A stretch of DNA of 64,000 nucleotides from Streptomyces sp. 150FB (GCF_000818195.1 NZ_JTHL01000001.1:163462-227461), one strand, 5' to 3'; counted from the first letter of the stretch, positions 20,012 to 28,778 are shown. Notes: generated by a model from the sequence alone, not told the origin. Translations and numbers: made by a program.

Positions 20012-21061
20012 CTAGTCGACCGACTTGACGAGTTCGTCGATCGCGTACGGCAAGGACAGCAGGGTGCTCTGGGACATGGCAGCGCCGACCGCCGGGCCCT
20101 CGCTGTCCAGCAGATACGTCACCTTCCCGTCCTTGACCGCCGACAGGTTGGTGAACAGCGCGAACTTCTTCAACGCCTCTTGGTCCGCCTTGTCGTTGAT
20201 GACGAAGATGTGGTCGACGTCGACCAGGTCCATGCGCTCGGGGGACAGCACGGTGGAGAACTCGCCACCCGCGATCTTGTCGATCCCCGTCGCCCCCTTG
20301 TAGCCGATGCCTGTCAACAGCCGTCCACGCACATCGGTTGTGGTGAAGGGCGCGACCGAATCCTTGTACCAGGACAGCGCGACGGCGGTCTGCTTCGCGA
20401 ACTCCGGGTGCGCCTTACGAGCCGCGTCGAGCTTGTCCTGGATGCCCTGGACCAGCTTGGCACCCTCGTCCGCCTTGCCGAGCGCCTTGGCGATGTGGAC
20501 CGCGTTCTGCTGCCACGGCGCGCTGAACGGTTCCTTCTCGCCCTTGGTACGGCCCACCGTCGGGGCGATCTTGGAGAGTTTGTCGTAGGCGTCCTGGTCG
20601 ATCTCCGAGTAGACCGCGATGATGAGGTCCGGCCGAAGGGCGGCGATCTTCTCGTAGTTGGGGCCCGAGTCGCCGTTGTTCATGATGACCTCGGGACGCG
20701 CCCCGCCCCACTTGTCCTTCACCCACGGCCACTGGGTGTTGATGTCGGGGGTCTTGCCCGCCGGGTTCGGGTACTGGTCGACCATGCCGACCGGCTTGAC
20801 GCCGAGCGCCAGGACGTCCTGGTCGTCCGTGTAGCCGACGGTGACGACCCGCTGGGGAGCCTTGGGGATCGTCGTGGATCCGAACGCGTGCTCCACGGTG
20901 ACCGGGAACGCGCCGGTGGCGACACCCGGGGTGTTGTCGCTCGGCTTCTCCGCCGGGTCGGAACCACATGCCGTCAGCAGGCCGACACCGAGGGCCGCGG
21001 CGGACAGTATCGCCGCCACCCGCCGCCACGGCTTCACCAGCGTCGTTCGAAGGAGGAGCAT
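20012..21061 (-). CDS. cchF: ferri-siderophore-binding lipoprotein
   Basis: A 349-residue periplasmic-binding-type lipoprotein of the FepB/FhuD class. The signal peptide ends in LLTAC with the lipidated Cys at residue 32, after a basic start and a hydrophobic core. The mature part begins with the usual PVTVEHAFGSTTIPKAPQRVV strand, and two lobes are linked by a long helix. It should capture ferri-coelichelin on the outer membrane face and hand it to CchCDE. An AAGGGA ribosome site lies upstream of ATG 21061. It has its own iron box at 21131-21149, which separates its transcription from cchE. Confidence 0.92.
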   Translation of the reverse strand: MLLLRTTLVKPWRRVAAILSAAALGVGLLTACGSDPAEKPSDNTPGVATGAFPVTVEHAFGSTTIPKAPQRVVTVGYTDDQDVLALGVKPVGMVDQYPNPAGKTPDINTQWPWVKDKWGGARPEVIMNNGDSGPNYEKIAALRPDLIIAVYSEIDQDAYDKLSKIAPTVGRTKGEKEPFSAPWQQNAVHIAKALGKADEGAKLVQGIQDKLDAARKAHPEFAKQTAVALSWYKDSVAPFTTTDVRGRLLTGIGYKGATGIDKIAGGEFSTVLSPERMDLVDVDHIFVINDKADQEALKKFALFTNLSAVKDGKVTYLLDSEGPAVGAAMSQSTLLSLPYAIDELVKSVD

Positions 21062-21130
21062 CCGGAATCCCTTGCTTTCGCGCTGCCCGCCACCCCCTGT
21101 TAAGGGCAGCCAAACCTTACTTTGAATGAG

Positions 21131-21149
21131 TAAGGCTAGCCTAGCCTTA
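21131..21149 (-). promoter_or_regulatory. iron box of cchF
   Basis: TAAGGCTAGCCTAGCCTTA is an almost perfect palindrome of iron-box type, 70 bp before cchF. An extra half-site-like AACCTTAC is at 21113-21120. Confidence 0.8.
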
Positions 21150-21188
21150 CTTGGAGGTTTTCGTGCCAGGTTCCGGCCCGTACGGCGC

Positions 21189-22028
21189 TCAGACGTGCGT
21201 ACGGCCGATCGGTACGATCAGCGGCCCGCCGCCCACCGGGGTGTCGATCACCTCGGCGCGCAGCCCGAACGCCCGGTGCAGCAGCTCAGGGGTGATCACG
21301 TCACGCGGATGTCCCTGCTCCAGGATCGACCCGTCCCTCATCACAATGAGGTTGTCGCTGTAACGCGCCGCCAGATTGAGGTCGTGCAGCACCATGACCA
21401 CGGTGCATCCCGCCTCGTGCAGGTCGTCCACCAGGTCGAGTACGTCGATCGCGTGCGCCAGGTCCAGGTAGGTGGTCGGCTCGTCCAGCAGCAGCAGGTC
21501 GGTGCCCTGAGCCAGGGTCATCGAGATCCAGACGCGCTGTCGCTGCCCGCCGGACAGCGAGTCCACCGGCCGGTCGGCCAGTTCGGACACCCCGGTCATG
21601 GCCAGCGCGCGCTCCACGACGTCGGCGTCGTCCGACGACCACTGCCGTAGCCAACTCTGGTGCGGATGGCGCCCCCTGGCGACCAGGTCGGCCACCGTCA
21701 GCCCCTCCGGGGCGACCGGGGCCTGCGGCAGCAGTCCGAGCTTCTTCGCCACGTCCCTGGTCCTGAGCTTGACGATGTCCTCGCCGTCCAGCACGACCGA
21801 CCCCTTGGCCGGTTTGAGCAGCCGCGTCAGGGTGCGCAACAGGGTTGATTTCCCGCACCCGTTGGGGCCGATGATCGTGGTGATCACCCCTGGCGGGATC
21901 GCCACGTCGAGATCGTCGATGACGGTCCGGCCGCCGTACCCGACCGTGACGCCCTTGGCCACGAGGCGGGAGACGCCATCGGTCCCATCGACCCGGGACA
22001 CGGTCTCGGTGGTGTGTTGAGCGACCAC
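21189..22028 (-). CDS. cchE: ferri-siderophore ABC transporter ATPase
   Basis: A 279-residue FecE/FepC-type importer ATPase. All motifs are present: Walker A GPNGCGKST, signature LSGGQRQRV, Walker B LLLDEPTTYLD, and the H-loop in VLHDLN. A GTG at 22028 was chosen because GAGGGG lies 5-6 bases upstream; a longer frame reaching into cchD has no support. It follows cchD by 23 bp and drives uptake through CchC and CchD. Confidence 0.93.
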   Translation of the reverse strand: MVAQHTTETVSRVDGTDGVSRLVAKGVTVGYGGRTVIDDLDVAIPPGVITTIIGPNGCGKSTLLRTLTRLLKPAKGSVVLDGEDIVKLRTRDVAKKLGLLPQAPVAPEGLTVADLVARGRHPHQSWLRQWSSDDADVVERALAMTGVSELADRPVDSLSGGQRQRVWISMTLAQGTDLLLLDEPTTYLDLAHAIDVLDLVDDLHEAGCTVVMVLHDLNLAARYSDNLIVMRDGSILEQGHPRDVITPELLHRAFGLRAEVIDTPVGGGPLIVPIGRTHV

Positions 22029-22051
22029 AAGCACCCCTCTATTGGATTTGC

Positions 22052-23128
22052 CTAACTTCGCGTCATCTGGCGGACGTTCGCCCGTACCAGCAGATAAATG
22101 AGGAACGGGCCGCCGATCGCCGCGGTGACCACGCCGACCGGAAGGGTGATGGGCAGCGCCGTACGCGCGACCAGATCCGCACCGGTCAACAGCAACGCTC
22201 CCACCAGGCCCGAGGCCACCATCGGCGGCGTCGGGCACCTCGCCAGACGCATCGCCACCTGCGGCGCCACCAGCGCGACGAACGGCACAGGGCCGGCCGC
22301 GCTCACCGCCACGGCGGCCAGCAGGACCGCGCACAGCAGCAGGACCGCCCGCACCCGCGTGTACCGGACGCCCAGGCCCGCGGCGACCTCGTCGCCGAGG
22401 TGCATCGGCCTGAACTGGAAGGCGGCACCCGCCACGACGGCCAGGAGGACGAGCGTGCACCAGAACGCCACCCTGACCTCGTCCGACGGCCGGTTCTCCA
22501 GCGAGCCGACCAGCCACGCCTGGGCCCGGGCCACGTCCTTGATGTCGGCCTTGACCAGCAGCCAGGTCGTGATCGCCTCCATCACGGCGCTCACCGAGAT
22601 GCCGATGAGGATGAGCCGGAAACCGTCGATCCCGCGCCGCCACGCCAGGAAGTACACCAGCAGACCCGTGCCGAGACCGCCGGCGAGCGCCGCCGCCGAC
22701 AGTCCGACGGAGCTGACGACAGCGGCGGCGGTCCCGCCCGACACCGTCACCAGGAACACCGCGACCGCGCCGGCTCCCCCGGTGATCCCCAGAATGTCGG
22801 GGCTGGCCAGCGGATTGCGTGCGACGGACTGCGTGATCGCCCCGGACACACCCAGCGCGATCCCCACGACCAGACCGGCCAGGGCACGCGGCATCCGCAG
22901 ATCCATGATGATGAACTCGTCGACCTGCCGGCCGCGGCCGAGGATCGTGGCGATCACCCGGGACAGACCGATGGGGAAGTCCCCGACGCCGATGGACAGG
23001 CAGAACACCAGGAAGGTCGCCGTCATCAGCAGCAGCGTGACCAGTACGATCCAGGGCCGCCATACGAACGACACCTGGCCGACCCGGACGCCCGGCGCCA
23101 CCGATCGCTTCAACTCGGTCCCGTTCAT
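22052..23128 (-). CDS. cchD: ferri-siderophore ABC transporter permease
   Basis: A 358-residue FecCD-family permease with about nine hydrophobic segments and family stretches such as LRMPRALAG, NPLASPDILGITGGAG and GPVPFVALVAPQVAMRL. ATG at 23128 overlaps the cchC stop by 4 bp (ATGA) and has AGGAG just upstream. An ATG eight codons earlier lies inside cchC and is less likely. It pairs with CchC to form the membrane channel. Confidence 0.92.
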   Translation of the reverse strand: MNGTELKRSVAPGVRVGQVSFVWRPWIVLVTLLLMTATFLVFCLSIGVGDFPIGLSRVIATILGRGRQVDEFIIMDLRMPRALAGLVVGIALGVSGAITQSVARNPLASPDILGITGGAGAVAVFLVTVSGGTAAAVVSSVGLSAAALAGGLGTGLLVYFLAWRRGIDGFRLILIGISVSAVMEAITTWLLVKADIKDVARAQAWLVGSLENRPSDEVRVAFWCTLVLLAVVAGAAFQFRPMHLGDEVAAGLGVRYTRVRAVLLLCAVLLAAVAVSAAGPVPFVALVAPQVAMRLARCPTPPMVASGLVGALLLTGADLVARTALPITLPVGVVTAAIGGPFLIYLLVRANVRQMTRS

Positions 23129-24201
23129 GCGCTCCTGAACTTTCCACGCCACACCAGGACCGCGAAGAACGGGGCACCGAGGAGGGCGACGACAACACCC
23201 GCGTCCAGCTCACCCGGCCGTACCACCAGTCGCCCCACCATGTCGGAGACCAGCAGGACGACGGCGCCGAGCAGACCCGCGTACGGCACCAGCCAGCGAT
23301 AGTCCGGCCCGGTCAGATACCGGGCCACATGGGCAACCATCAGCCCGAGGAACGCGATGGGGCCGCACGCCGCCGTCGCCGCGCCCGCCAGCAGTGTGAT
23401 GGCGACGATGCCGACGGTCCGGCTCAGCGCGATGTTCACCCCGAGCCCCCGCGCCACGTCGTCCCCCAGGTTGAGCAGGTTGAGGGTGGGCAGCGTGGTC
23501 AGTGCCAGCACCAGCCCGACCGCGACGAGGGCGGTCACCGGCCAGATGACGTCGAATCCGACACCGGCCACGGAGCCCGCGTTCCAGAACCGCAGCGCGT
23601 TCAGCGACTTCTGGTCCGACAGGGCGATCGCCGTGGTCATTGCCGCCAGAAACACCGTGAGCCCTTGCCCGGCCAGTGCGAGCGTCAGCGGATTGCCGGC
23701 CCCCCGGCCGATGCTCGCGAGGCCGAACACGACGACGCCCGCGACCCCGGCCCCCAGGAAGGCGAACCAGACGTACTGGTACGGGTTGGTGAACCCGAAC
23801 AGGGCGATCACCGTCACCACGGCGAACGAGGCGCCGGAGTTGACCCCCAGCAGGCCCGTGTCCGCGATCGGGTTACGCGTGTACCCCTGGATCAGCGCCC
23901 CGCCGACCCCCAGCGCGGCGCCCGCCACGATCGCGAGCACCGTCCGGGGCACCCGTACGGTCCGCACGATGAGCCTGATCTCGGTGAGCCGCTGGTCGGA
24001 GTCGGGCACGGCGAACAGCCCGTGCCACACCTCGCCGGGACTCAGCGCCCGCGCGCCGACCGCCAGCGACGCCGCCCCCGCGATCACCAGGATCACCAGG
24101 AGCGTGCCCAGACCCACAACCCGCCGCCGGCGGGCTTGTGTTCTGGCTCCGGCCTGTGTTCCGGCTCCGGGAGGAGGGTGCTCAACTGCGGTCGTGCGCA
24201 T
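23125..24201 (-). CDS. cchC: ferri-siderophore ABC transporter permease
   Basis: A 358-residue FecCD-family permease. After a basic, Gly/Ala/Gln-rich tail of about 27 residues come the transmembrane segments, with RVPRTVLAIVAGAALGVGGALIQG, NPIADTGLLGVNSGAS and GPIAFLGLMVAHVARYL as family marks. The start is ATG 24201, with AAGGGA about 13 bases upstream. It follows cchB by 53 bp with no iron box in the gap, so cchBCDE is probably one transcript. Confidence 0.92.
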   Translation of the reverse strand: MRTTAVEHPPPGAGTQAGARTQARRRRVVGLGTLLVILVIAGAASLAVGARALSPGEVWHGLFAVPDSDQRLTEIRLIVRTVRVPRTVLAIVAGAALGVGGALIQGYTRNPIADTGLLGVNSGASFAVVTVIALFGFTNPYQYVWFAFLGAGVAGVVVFGLASIGRGAGNPLTLALAGQGLTVFLAAMTTAIALSDQKSLNALRFWNAGSVAGVGFDVIWPVTALVAVGLVLALTTLPTLNLLNLGDDVARGLGVNIALSRTVGIVAITLLAGAATAACGPIAFLGLMVAHVARYLTGPDYRWLVPYAGLLGAVVLLVSDMVGRLVVRPGELDAGVVVALLGAPFFAVLVWRGKFRSA

Positions 24202-24254
24202 GTCGACGTACGTATCCCTTTGGTTCAGCGGGGAGGTATGGACGGCCGACCCGA

Positions 24255-25574
24255 TCAGCCGCGTTCGACAACGGACTCGGCGCTCCGGTCGAGCAGCGAA
24301 TCGAGAATCTCGCCGACCCGGATCGCGGTGTTGGAGAGCAGGGACGACGTGATGCCGTGGGTGTGCTCCGTACCGCCTTGCAGGTAGATGCCGCAGCGCA
24401 GGTCGAGGTCTGTCGCGACGCGGTAGTCGCGCCCGACGCGGACGCGGCCCTCCTCGTCGCGCAGGCAGCGCTCAGCGACCTGTCCGAGGAGGCCGAGCGG
24501 GTCGGAGGGGCTGTAGCCGGTGGCGAACACGACGACGTCCGCGTCCAGGGAGGTCTCCTCGCCCGTCACCAGGGACCTCACCGTGGTGTGGACCGTGTCC
24601 GGCGTCTCCTTGGCGTCGACGAGCCGGGACACGTTGAGGAAGCGCAGCCGCTCGGTGCCGAGGACCTTCTCCTGGTACATCTGCCGGTACAGGTCGTCGA
24701 TCAAGTCGATGTCGACCACGGAGTAGTTGGTGTTTCCGTGGTAGTCCATCAGCCGGTTCTTCACGTCCTCGGGCGCGGCGAAGTAATCGTCGACCGCCGT
24801 GGGGTCGAAGATCCGGTTGGCGAAACCGCTGTCGTCGGCGGGGCTGTAGCCGTAGCGGGAGAAGACCGCGCAGATCTCGGCCTCCGGGAAGCAGCGGTGC
24901 AGGTAGGCGACGTTCTCCGCGGCGCTCTGCCCGGCACCGACGACAACGAACCGGGAGGGCGAGGTGCCCTCCAACTCCTTGACCCGCGAAAGCAGTTCGG
25001 AGGTGTGCCAGACGCGGTCGCCGCGCTCCACGCCCTCGGGCATACGGGGACGCAGCCCGGTCCCGATGACGAGGTTGCGGGCCCGGTGGACCGCGAGCCC
25101 CTCCCCCGACCGGACCGTCACGTCCAGGTACTCCACGGCTCCGTCCCGGACGACGGGTGTGACGCCGACGACCTCGTAACCGTAGGAGACCATGTCGTCG
25201 ACCTTGGCCGCTGCCCACTCGAAGTAGTCGTGGAACTCCACCCGCAGCGGGAACAGGCTCTTGTGGTTGATGAAGTCGGTCAGCCGCCCCTTGCTCTTCA
25301 GGTAGCAGAGGAAGCTGAACTCACTGGTCGGATTCCGGAGCGTCACCAGGTCCTTGAGGAAGGACACCTGCATGGTCGCGTCGTCGATCAACATGCCACG
25401 GTGCCAGCCGAAGCGCGGCTGCTGCTCGAAGAAGTGAGCGGTGACCGTCTCCTGCCTGCCGACGCGTGCGTTGTGTTCGCTGAGCGCGATCGCCATGGCC
25501 ACATTGGACGGGCCGAAGCCGATGCCTATGACGTCATGGACCGGTGCTGCGTCGCCAGGAAGAACCTGTGACAT
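24255..25574 (-). CDS. cchB: L-ornithine N5-monooxygenase
   Basis: A 439-residue flavin N-hydroxylating monooxygenase (SidA/PvdA/CchB class). It shows the FAD motif GIGFGPSN at residues 17-24, the NADPH motif GAGQSAAE in the middle, and the C-terminal ATGYSPSDP. It converts L-ornithine to N5-hydroxyornithine, the hydroxamate precursor loaded by modules 1 and 3 of CchH. ATG 25574 was chosen because GGGAG lies 4-5 bases upstream; the frame is open 29 codons further without support. It is divergent from cchA, and each gene has its own iron box. Confidence 0.95.
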   Translation of the reverse strand: MSQVLPGDAAPVHDVIGIGFGPSNVAMAIALSEHNARVGRQETVTAHFFEQQPRFGWHRGMLIDDATMQVSFLKDLVTLRNPTSEFSFLCYLKSKGRLTDFINHKSLFPLRVEFHDYFEWAAAKVDDMVSYGYEVVGVTPVVRDGAVEYLDVTVRSGEGLAVHRARNLVIGTGLRPRMPEGVERGDRVWHTSELLSRVKELEGTSPSRFVVVGAGQSAAENVAYLHRCFPEAEICAVFSRYGYSPADDSGFANRIFDPTAVDDYFAAPEDVKNRLMDYHGNTNYSVVDIDLIDDLYRQMYQEKVLGTERLRFLNVSRLVDAKETPDTVHTTVRSLVTGEETSLDADVVVFATGYSPSDPLGLLGQVAERCLRDEEGRVRVGRDYRVATDLDLRCGIYLQGGTEHTHGITSSLLSNTAIRVGEILDSLLDRSAESVVERG

Positions 25575-25667
25575 GTCACTCCCATCGTGCGGGGAAGCCG
25601 CCTGTCGGGCGTCGGGAAAGTACGGAACGCGAAAGGTGAGCGCGCCGACGAAGCGGCCCATCCAGAC

Positions 25668-25686
25668 TTAGGTGAGCCTAAGCTAA
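25668..25686 (-). promoter_or_regulatory. iron box of the cchBCDE operon
   Basis: TTAGGTGAGCCTAAGCTAA matches the consensus at 16 of 19 positions and lies 94 bp before the cchB start. Confidence 0.78.
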
Positions 25687-25768
25687 CCTCACTCGACTGT
25701 CGATGACAAGACGGCCTGACGCGTACCGGCGACGGACAACTGGGGCACCGAATGCGCCAGTTGCAAAG

Positions 25769-25787
25769 TAAGGTAAGCCTTGCTTTA
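25769..25787 (+). promoter_or_regulatory. iron box of cchA
   Basis: TAAGGTAAGCCTTGCTTTA is an inverted, iron-box-type site 37 bp before the cchA start. It is weaker than the others and resembles the TAAGG-type site of cchF. Confidence 0.65.
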
Positions 25788-25823
25788 CTGCGTCGGTCAA
25801 CCCCTGCCCTGAGGAGGAACCCC

Positions 25824-26771
25824 ATGCGGGTCGTCATGTTCGGTTACCAAACCTGGGGGCACCGCACCCTGCAAGCCCTGCTGGACTCCGAGCACGACGT
25901 CGTACTGGTGGTCACACACCCCAAGAGCGAGCACGCGTACGAGAAGATCTGGAGCGACTCCGTCGCCGACCTCGCCGAGGAGCACGGCGTCCCGGTACTG
26001 ATCCGCAACCGCCCGGACGACGACGAGCTGTTCGAGCGCCTCAAGCAGGCCGACCCGGACATCATCGTGGCCAACAACTGGCGGACCTGGATTCCCCCGC
26101 GGATCTTCGGCCTCCCGCGCCACGGCACCCTGAACGTCCACGATTCGCTGCTGCCGAAGTACGCCGGCTTCTCGCCGCTGATCTGGGCCCTGATCAACGG
26201 CGAGCCCGAAGTCGGCGTCACCGCGCACATGATGGACGACGAACTCGACGCCGGAGACATCGTGCGGCAGGAGGCGGTCCCGGTCGGCCCGGCGGACACC
26301 GCCACCGACCTCTTCCACAAGACCGTCGACCTCATCGCCCCGGTCACCGTCGGCGCACTCGGCCTCATCGCCGCCGGGCAGACGGAGTTCACCAAGCAGG
26401 ACCGCTCGCAGGCGAGCTTCTTCCACAAGCGGTCCACCGAGGACATCCGCATCGACTGGACCTGGCCGGCGGCAGACCTCGAACGCCTGGTCCGCGCCCA
26501 GTCCGAGCCGTACCCCAGCGCCTTCACCTTCCACCGCGGCAAGCGACTTGAGGTCCTCGCAGCGGTGGTGTCCGAGGGCCGCTACGGCGGTACGCCAGGA
26601 CGGATCTTCTACCGCGAGGGCGAGGGCGTGGTGATCGTCGCCGGAGCCGACGCCCGCACCGGCCGCAACCACGGACTGGCCATCACGCGCGTACGGACCG
26701 AGGAGGGCCGGGAACTGCCGGCGACGGAGTACTTCACCACCATGGGCGGCTACCTGACCAGCCGCCCCTGA
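25824..26771 (+). CDS. cchA: N5-hydroxyornithine formyltransferase
   Basis: A 315-residue protein of the methionyl-tRNA formyltransferase fold. The formyl-tetrahydrofolate site is visible as NVHDSLLPKYAGFSP with the downstream Asp in ELDAGDIV, and a C-terminal OB-like domain follows from about residue 205. It formylates N5-hydroxyornithine to the unit selected by CchH module 1. ATG 25824 has GAGGAGG seven bases upstream; an upstream in-frame ATG at 25752 precedes the iron box and is rejected. It is transcribed away from the rest of the cluster. Confidence 0.94.
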   Translation: MRVVMFGYQTWGHRTLQALLDSEHDVVLVVTHPKSEHAYEKIWSDSVADLAEEHGVPVLIRNRPDDDELFERLKQADPDIIVANNWRTWIPPRIFGLPRHGTLNVHDSLLPKYAGFSPLIWALINGEPEVGVTAHMMDDELDAGDIVRQEAVPVGPADTATDLFHKTVDLIAPVTVGALGLIAAGQTEFTKQDRSQASFFHKRSTEDIRIDWTWPAADLERLVRAQSEPYPSAFTFHRGKRLEVLAAVVSEGRYGGTPGRIFYREGEGVVIVAGADARTGRNHGLAITRVRTEEGRELPATEYFTTMGGYLTSRP

Positions 26772-26868
26772 CACACCGACGGCAGCCGTCGCGTAGCTCT
26801 CGGGTTCGCCCCGACTCCGCCGGCCCCCCTTTGGAATCAATCATCTCCGGACGGGGCACAACCACACG

Positions 26869-27258
26869 GTGCATGTACTGAGTAGCAGGATCCTGCTCCG
26901 GCCCACCGATCCCGAGCGCTCACGGCTCTTCTACGGCGAGAAGCTCGGCCTGGAGGTCTACCGGGAGTTCGGCACCGGACCCGAGCGCGGCACCGTCTAT
27001 TTCCTCGGCGGCGGCTTCCTCGAGGTCTCGGACCGCTCCGACGCGCCGCCCTCCCCCGGCCTGGAGCTCTGGCTACAGGTCGCGGACGTGCGGGCCACCC
27101 ACGAGCAGCTCACACGGCAGGGGGTCGAGGTCCTGCGGCCACCCAGGAAAGAACCCTGGGGGCTGGTCGAGATGTGGGCCACCGACCCGGACGGCGTAAG
27201 GATCTGCGTCGTCGAAGTGCCGCAGGACCACCCGCTGCGCCACCGGCCGGGCACCTGA
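26869..27258 (+). CDS. VOC (glyoxalase-fold) family protein
   Basis: A 129-residue vicinal-oxygen-chelate protein with two beta-alpha-beta-beta-beta modules. Visible motifs are RLFYGEKLGLEV in the first half and GLVEMWATDPDGVRICVVE in the second. The usual metal ligands are only partly recognisable, so enzyme, binding or resistance roles are all open. The start is GTG 26869 with a weak upstream purine stretch. It lies 97 bp after cchA, but nothing ties it to siderophore work. Confidence 0.75.
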   Translation: MHVLSSRILLRPTDPERSRLFYGEKLGLEVYREFGTGPERGTVYFLGGGFLEVSDRSDAPPSPGLELWLQVADVRATHEQLTRQGVEVLRPPRKEPWGLVEMWATDPDGVRICVVEVPQDHPLRHRPGT

Positions 27259-27311
27259 GCGGTCGGAGAAGGCCGACGGGCCACTCAGGCGCATGCGCAT
27301 CCCTCAAAAGA

Positions 27312-27342
27312 GGGCTTCAAAGCCCAGAATGGTTTACGCTGG
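27312..27342 (+). promoter_or_regulatory. operator/promoter of the TetR gene at 27347
   Basis: GGGCT-N4-AGCCCA is followed by a CAGAAT -10-like hexamer and TTTACGCTGG. Twenty-five of 31 positions are identical to bases 30053-30023 read on the minus strand, in front of the monooxygenase-fold gene. The ATG lies 5 bases after this block, so the TetR transcript has almost no leader. Confidence 0.65.
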
Positions 27343-27346
27343 CTCC

Positions 27347-27985
27347 ATGGCCACCACGATGACGTCCGGACAGAGCCTCACCCCCAAGGGGCTGGCGACA
27401 CGGGAGCGGATCATCGAGGCCGCCGCCAAGCTGATCTACGAGCGCGGTGTCCATCTGACGAGCAACGAGAACGTGCGCCAGGAGGCGGGTGTCAGCGGTT
27501 CTCAGCTCACCCGTCACTTCCCCACCAAGGAAGCCCTCGTCCACGCCGTCATCGAGTGGCGGGCCGAAAAAGTGATCGAGGGCCACCAGGTCCCGCCGTT
27601 CGGTCGCCTGGACAGCATCACGGCGCTGCGCCGTTGGGCGCGGACGTACACCGACCGGGACGACATGGTGTGCGGCGGGTGCTCGTTCGGCTCCCTGGCC
27701 GCCGAGGTGATCAAGACCGGCCCGGCCGTCCGGAGCGAGGTGGCCGAGGGTTTCGCCCGCTGGTCCGAGCTGTTCCGGTCGGGACTGCAGTCGATGCGGG
27801 ACCGGGGCGAGCTGAACTCCGCCGCCGACCCCCAGCAGTTGGCGACCATGCTGATGGCCGCCTTCCAGGGCGGCATGCTCCTGGACCAGGCCGCGGGTGA
27901 CACCACCGCCCTCCGTCAGTCGCTCGCAGGTGTCATCTCCTACATCGAGACGTTCGCCGCCGCCCCCGCCGGCACACAGGACTGA
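27347..27985 (+). CDS. TetR family transcriptional regulator
   Basis: A 212-residue TetR repressor. The helix-turn-helix covers about residues 18-65 (ERIIEAAAKLIYERG, then VSGSQLTRHFPTKEALV). The C-terminal domain contains a Cys-containing GGCSFGSLA stretch typical of a common actinobacterial TetR subgroup. ATG 27347 was preferred to an ATG 18 codons upstream, because the upstream one would place coding sequence across the operator. The duplicate operator at 30023-30053 makes the gene at 29632 a likely target. Confidence 0.87.
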   Translation: MATTMTSGQSLTPKGLATRERIIEAAAKLIYERGVHLTSNENVRQEAGVSGSQLTRHFPTKEALVHAVIEWRAEKVIEGHQVPPFGRLDSITALRRWARTYTDRDDMVCGGCSFGSLAAEVIKTGPAVRSEVAEGFARWSELFRSGLQSMRDRGELNSAADPQQLATMLMAAFQGGMLLDQAAGDTTALRQSLAGVISYIETFAAAPAGTQD

Positions 27986-28070
27986 CACCTGCGACGCACC
28001 TGCGAGGCACCGGCAGGGCAGGACCGCAGGCAGGACCGTCCTCACACCACGAAGAGGAGGAGAGGCCCCC

Positions 28071-28685
28071 GTGTCCGAACGTAATCGGGTGACACCGCTG
28101 GGAGACATCGAAGCGTTTCCCCTGCGAGGCGCGTGGACGGGCAACCGCGGAATTCTGCACCGTGACCGGAAGATCGTCCGGCAGTACGCCAGCAAGCTGT
28201 GGCTCACATGTGCCCTGGAATACAAAGACAGTTACCGCGAACTGTGGCAGCCGGGCCGGGCAACCTTCCTGTACTTCTTCGACGAGGCGGTTTCCATGGC
28301 CGCCGGGCACCGGCCGTGCGCTCTGTGCCGGCGCACCAGCTACAACGCCTACCGCGAAGCCTGGGTACGAGGCCTGGGCGGCCCGTCGCCGACAGCGCAG
28401 CAGCTCGACAGCCGTCTGCACGCGGACCGGCTCCTGCCGGGAACGCACACCCGGCGCCTCAGTTCGCTGCCCTGGCGGTCCCTGCCGGACGGTGCGTTCG
28501 TCCTCGACGGCGACGCGCCGGAACTCGTACTGCGGGACCGGCTCGTCACGTGGACGCGTGAGGGCTACGCCGGAAGCCGGTCCCGGCCGGTGCGTGGTGA
28601 CGTACGAGTCATCACGCCGGCGTCCACCGTCGCGGTGCTCCGCTCCGGGTATCCCGTACAGATCGACCGGAGCGCGTCCGAATGA
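28071..28685 (+). CDS. conserved hypothetical protein with Ada-like CxxC motif
   Basis: A 204-residue protein of unknown function. Residues about 1-30 (PLGDIEAFPLRGAWTGNRG) and the central FDEAVSMAAGHRPCALCRR are the most conserved-looking parts. The central stretch resembles the second half of the Ada zinc-binding motif, where an Ala-Gly-(Tyr/His)-Arg-Pro-Cys segment carries two zinc-binding Cys, but the first Cys pair of Ada is absent. A metal site or redox Cys pair is therefore possible. GTG 28071 was chosen because a long GAGGAGGAGAGG lies upstream. Function is unassigned. Confidence 0.75.
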   Translation: MSERNRVTPLGDIEAFPLRGAWTGNRGILHRDRKIVRQYASKLWLTCALEYKDSYRELWQPGRATFLYFFDEAVSMAAGHRPCALCRRTSYNAYREAWVRGLGGPSPTAQQLDSRLHADRLLPGTHTRRLSSLPWRSLPDGAFVLDGDAPELVLRDRLVTWTREGYAGSRSRPVRGDVRVITPASTVAVLRSGYPVQIDRSASE

Positions 28686-28778
28686 CCACCCCTCCATGCT
28701 GGTCAGGGGGTGACCGCTACTCGTCCGGACTCATCTTCGGGACGTGCCCGCGTACCTCAGAATCGACAGGAGGCTCTC

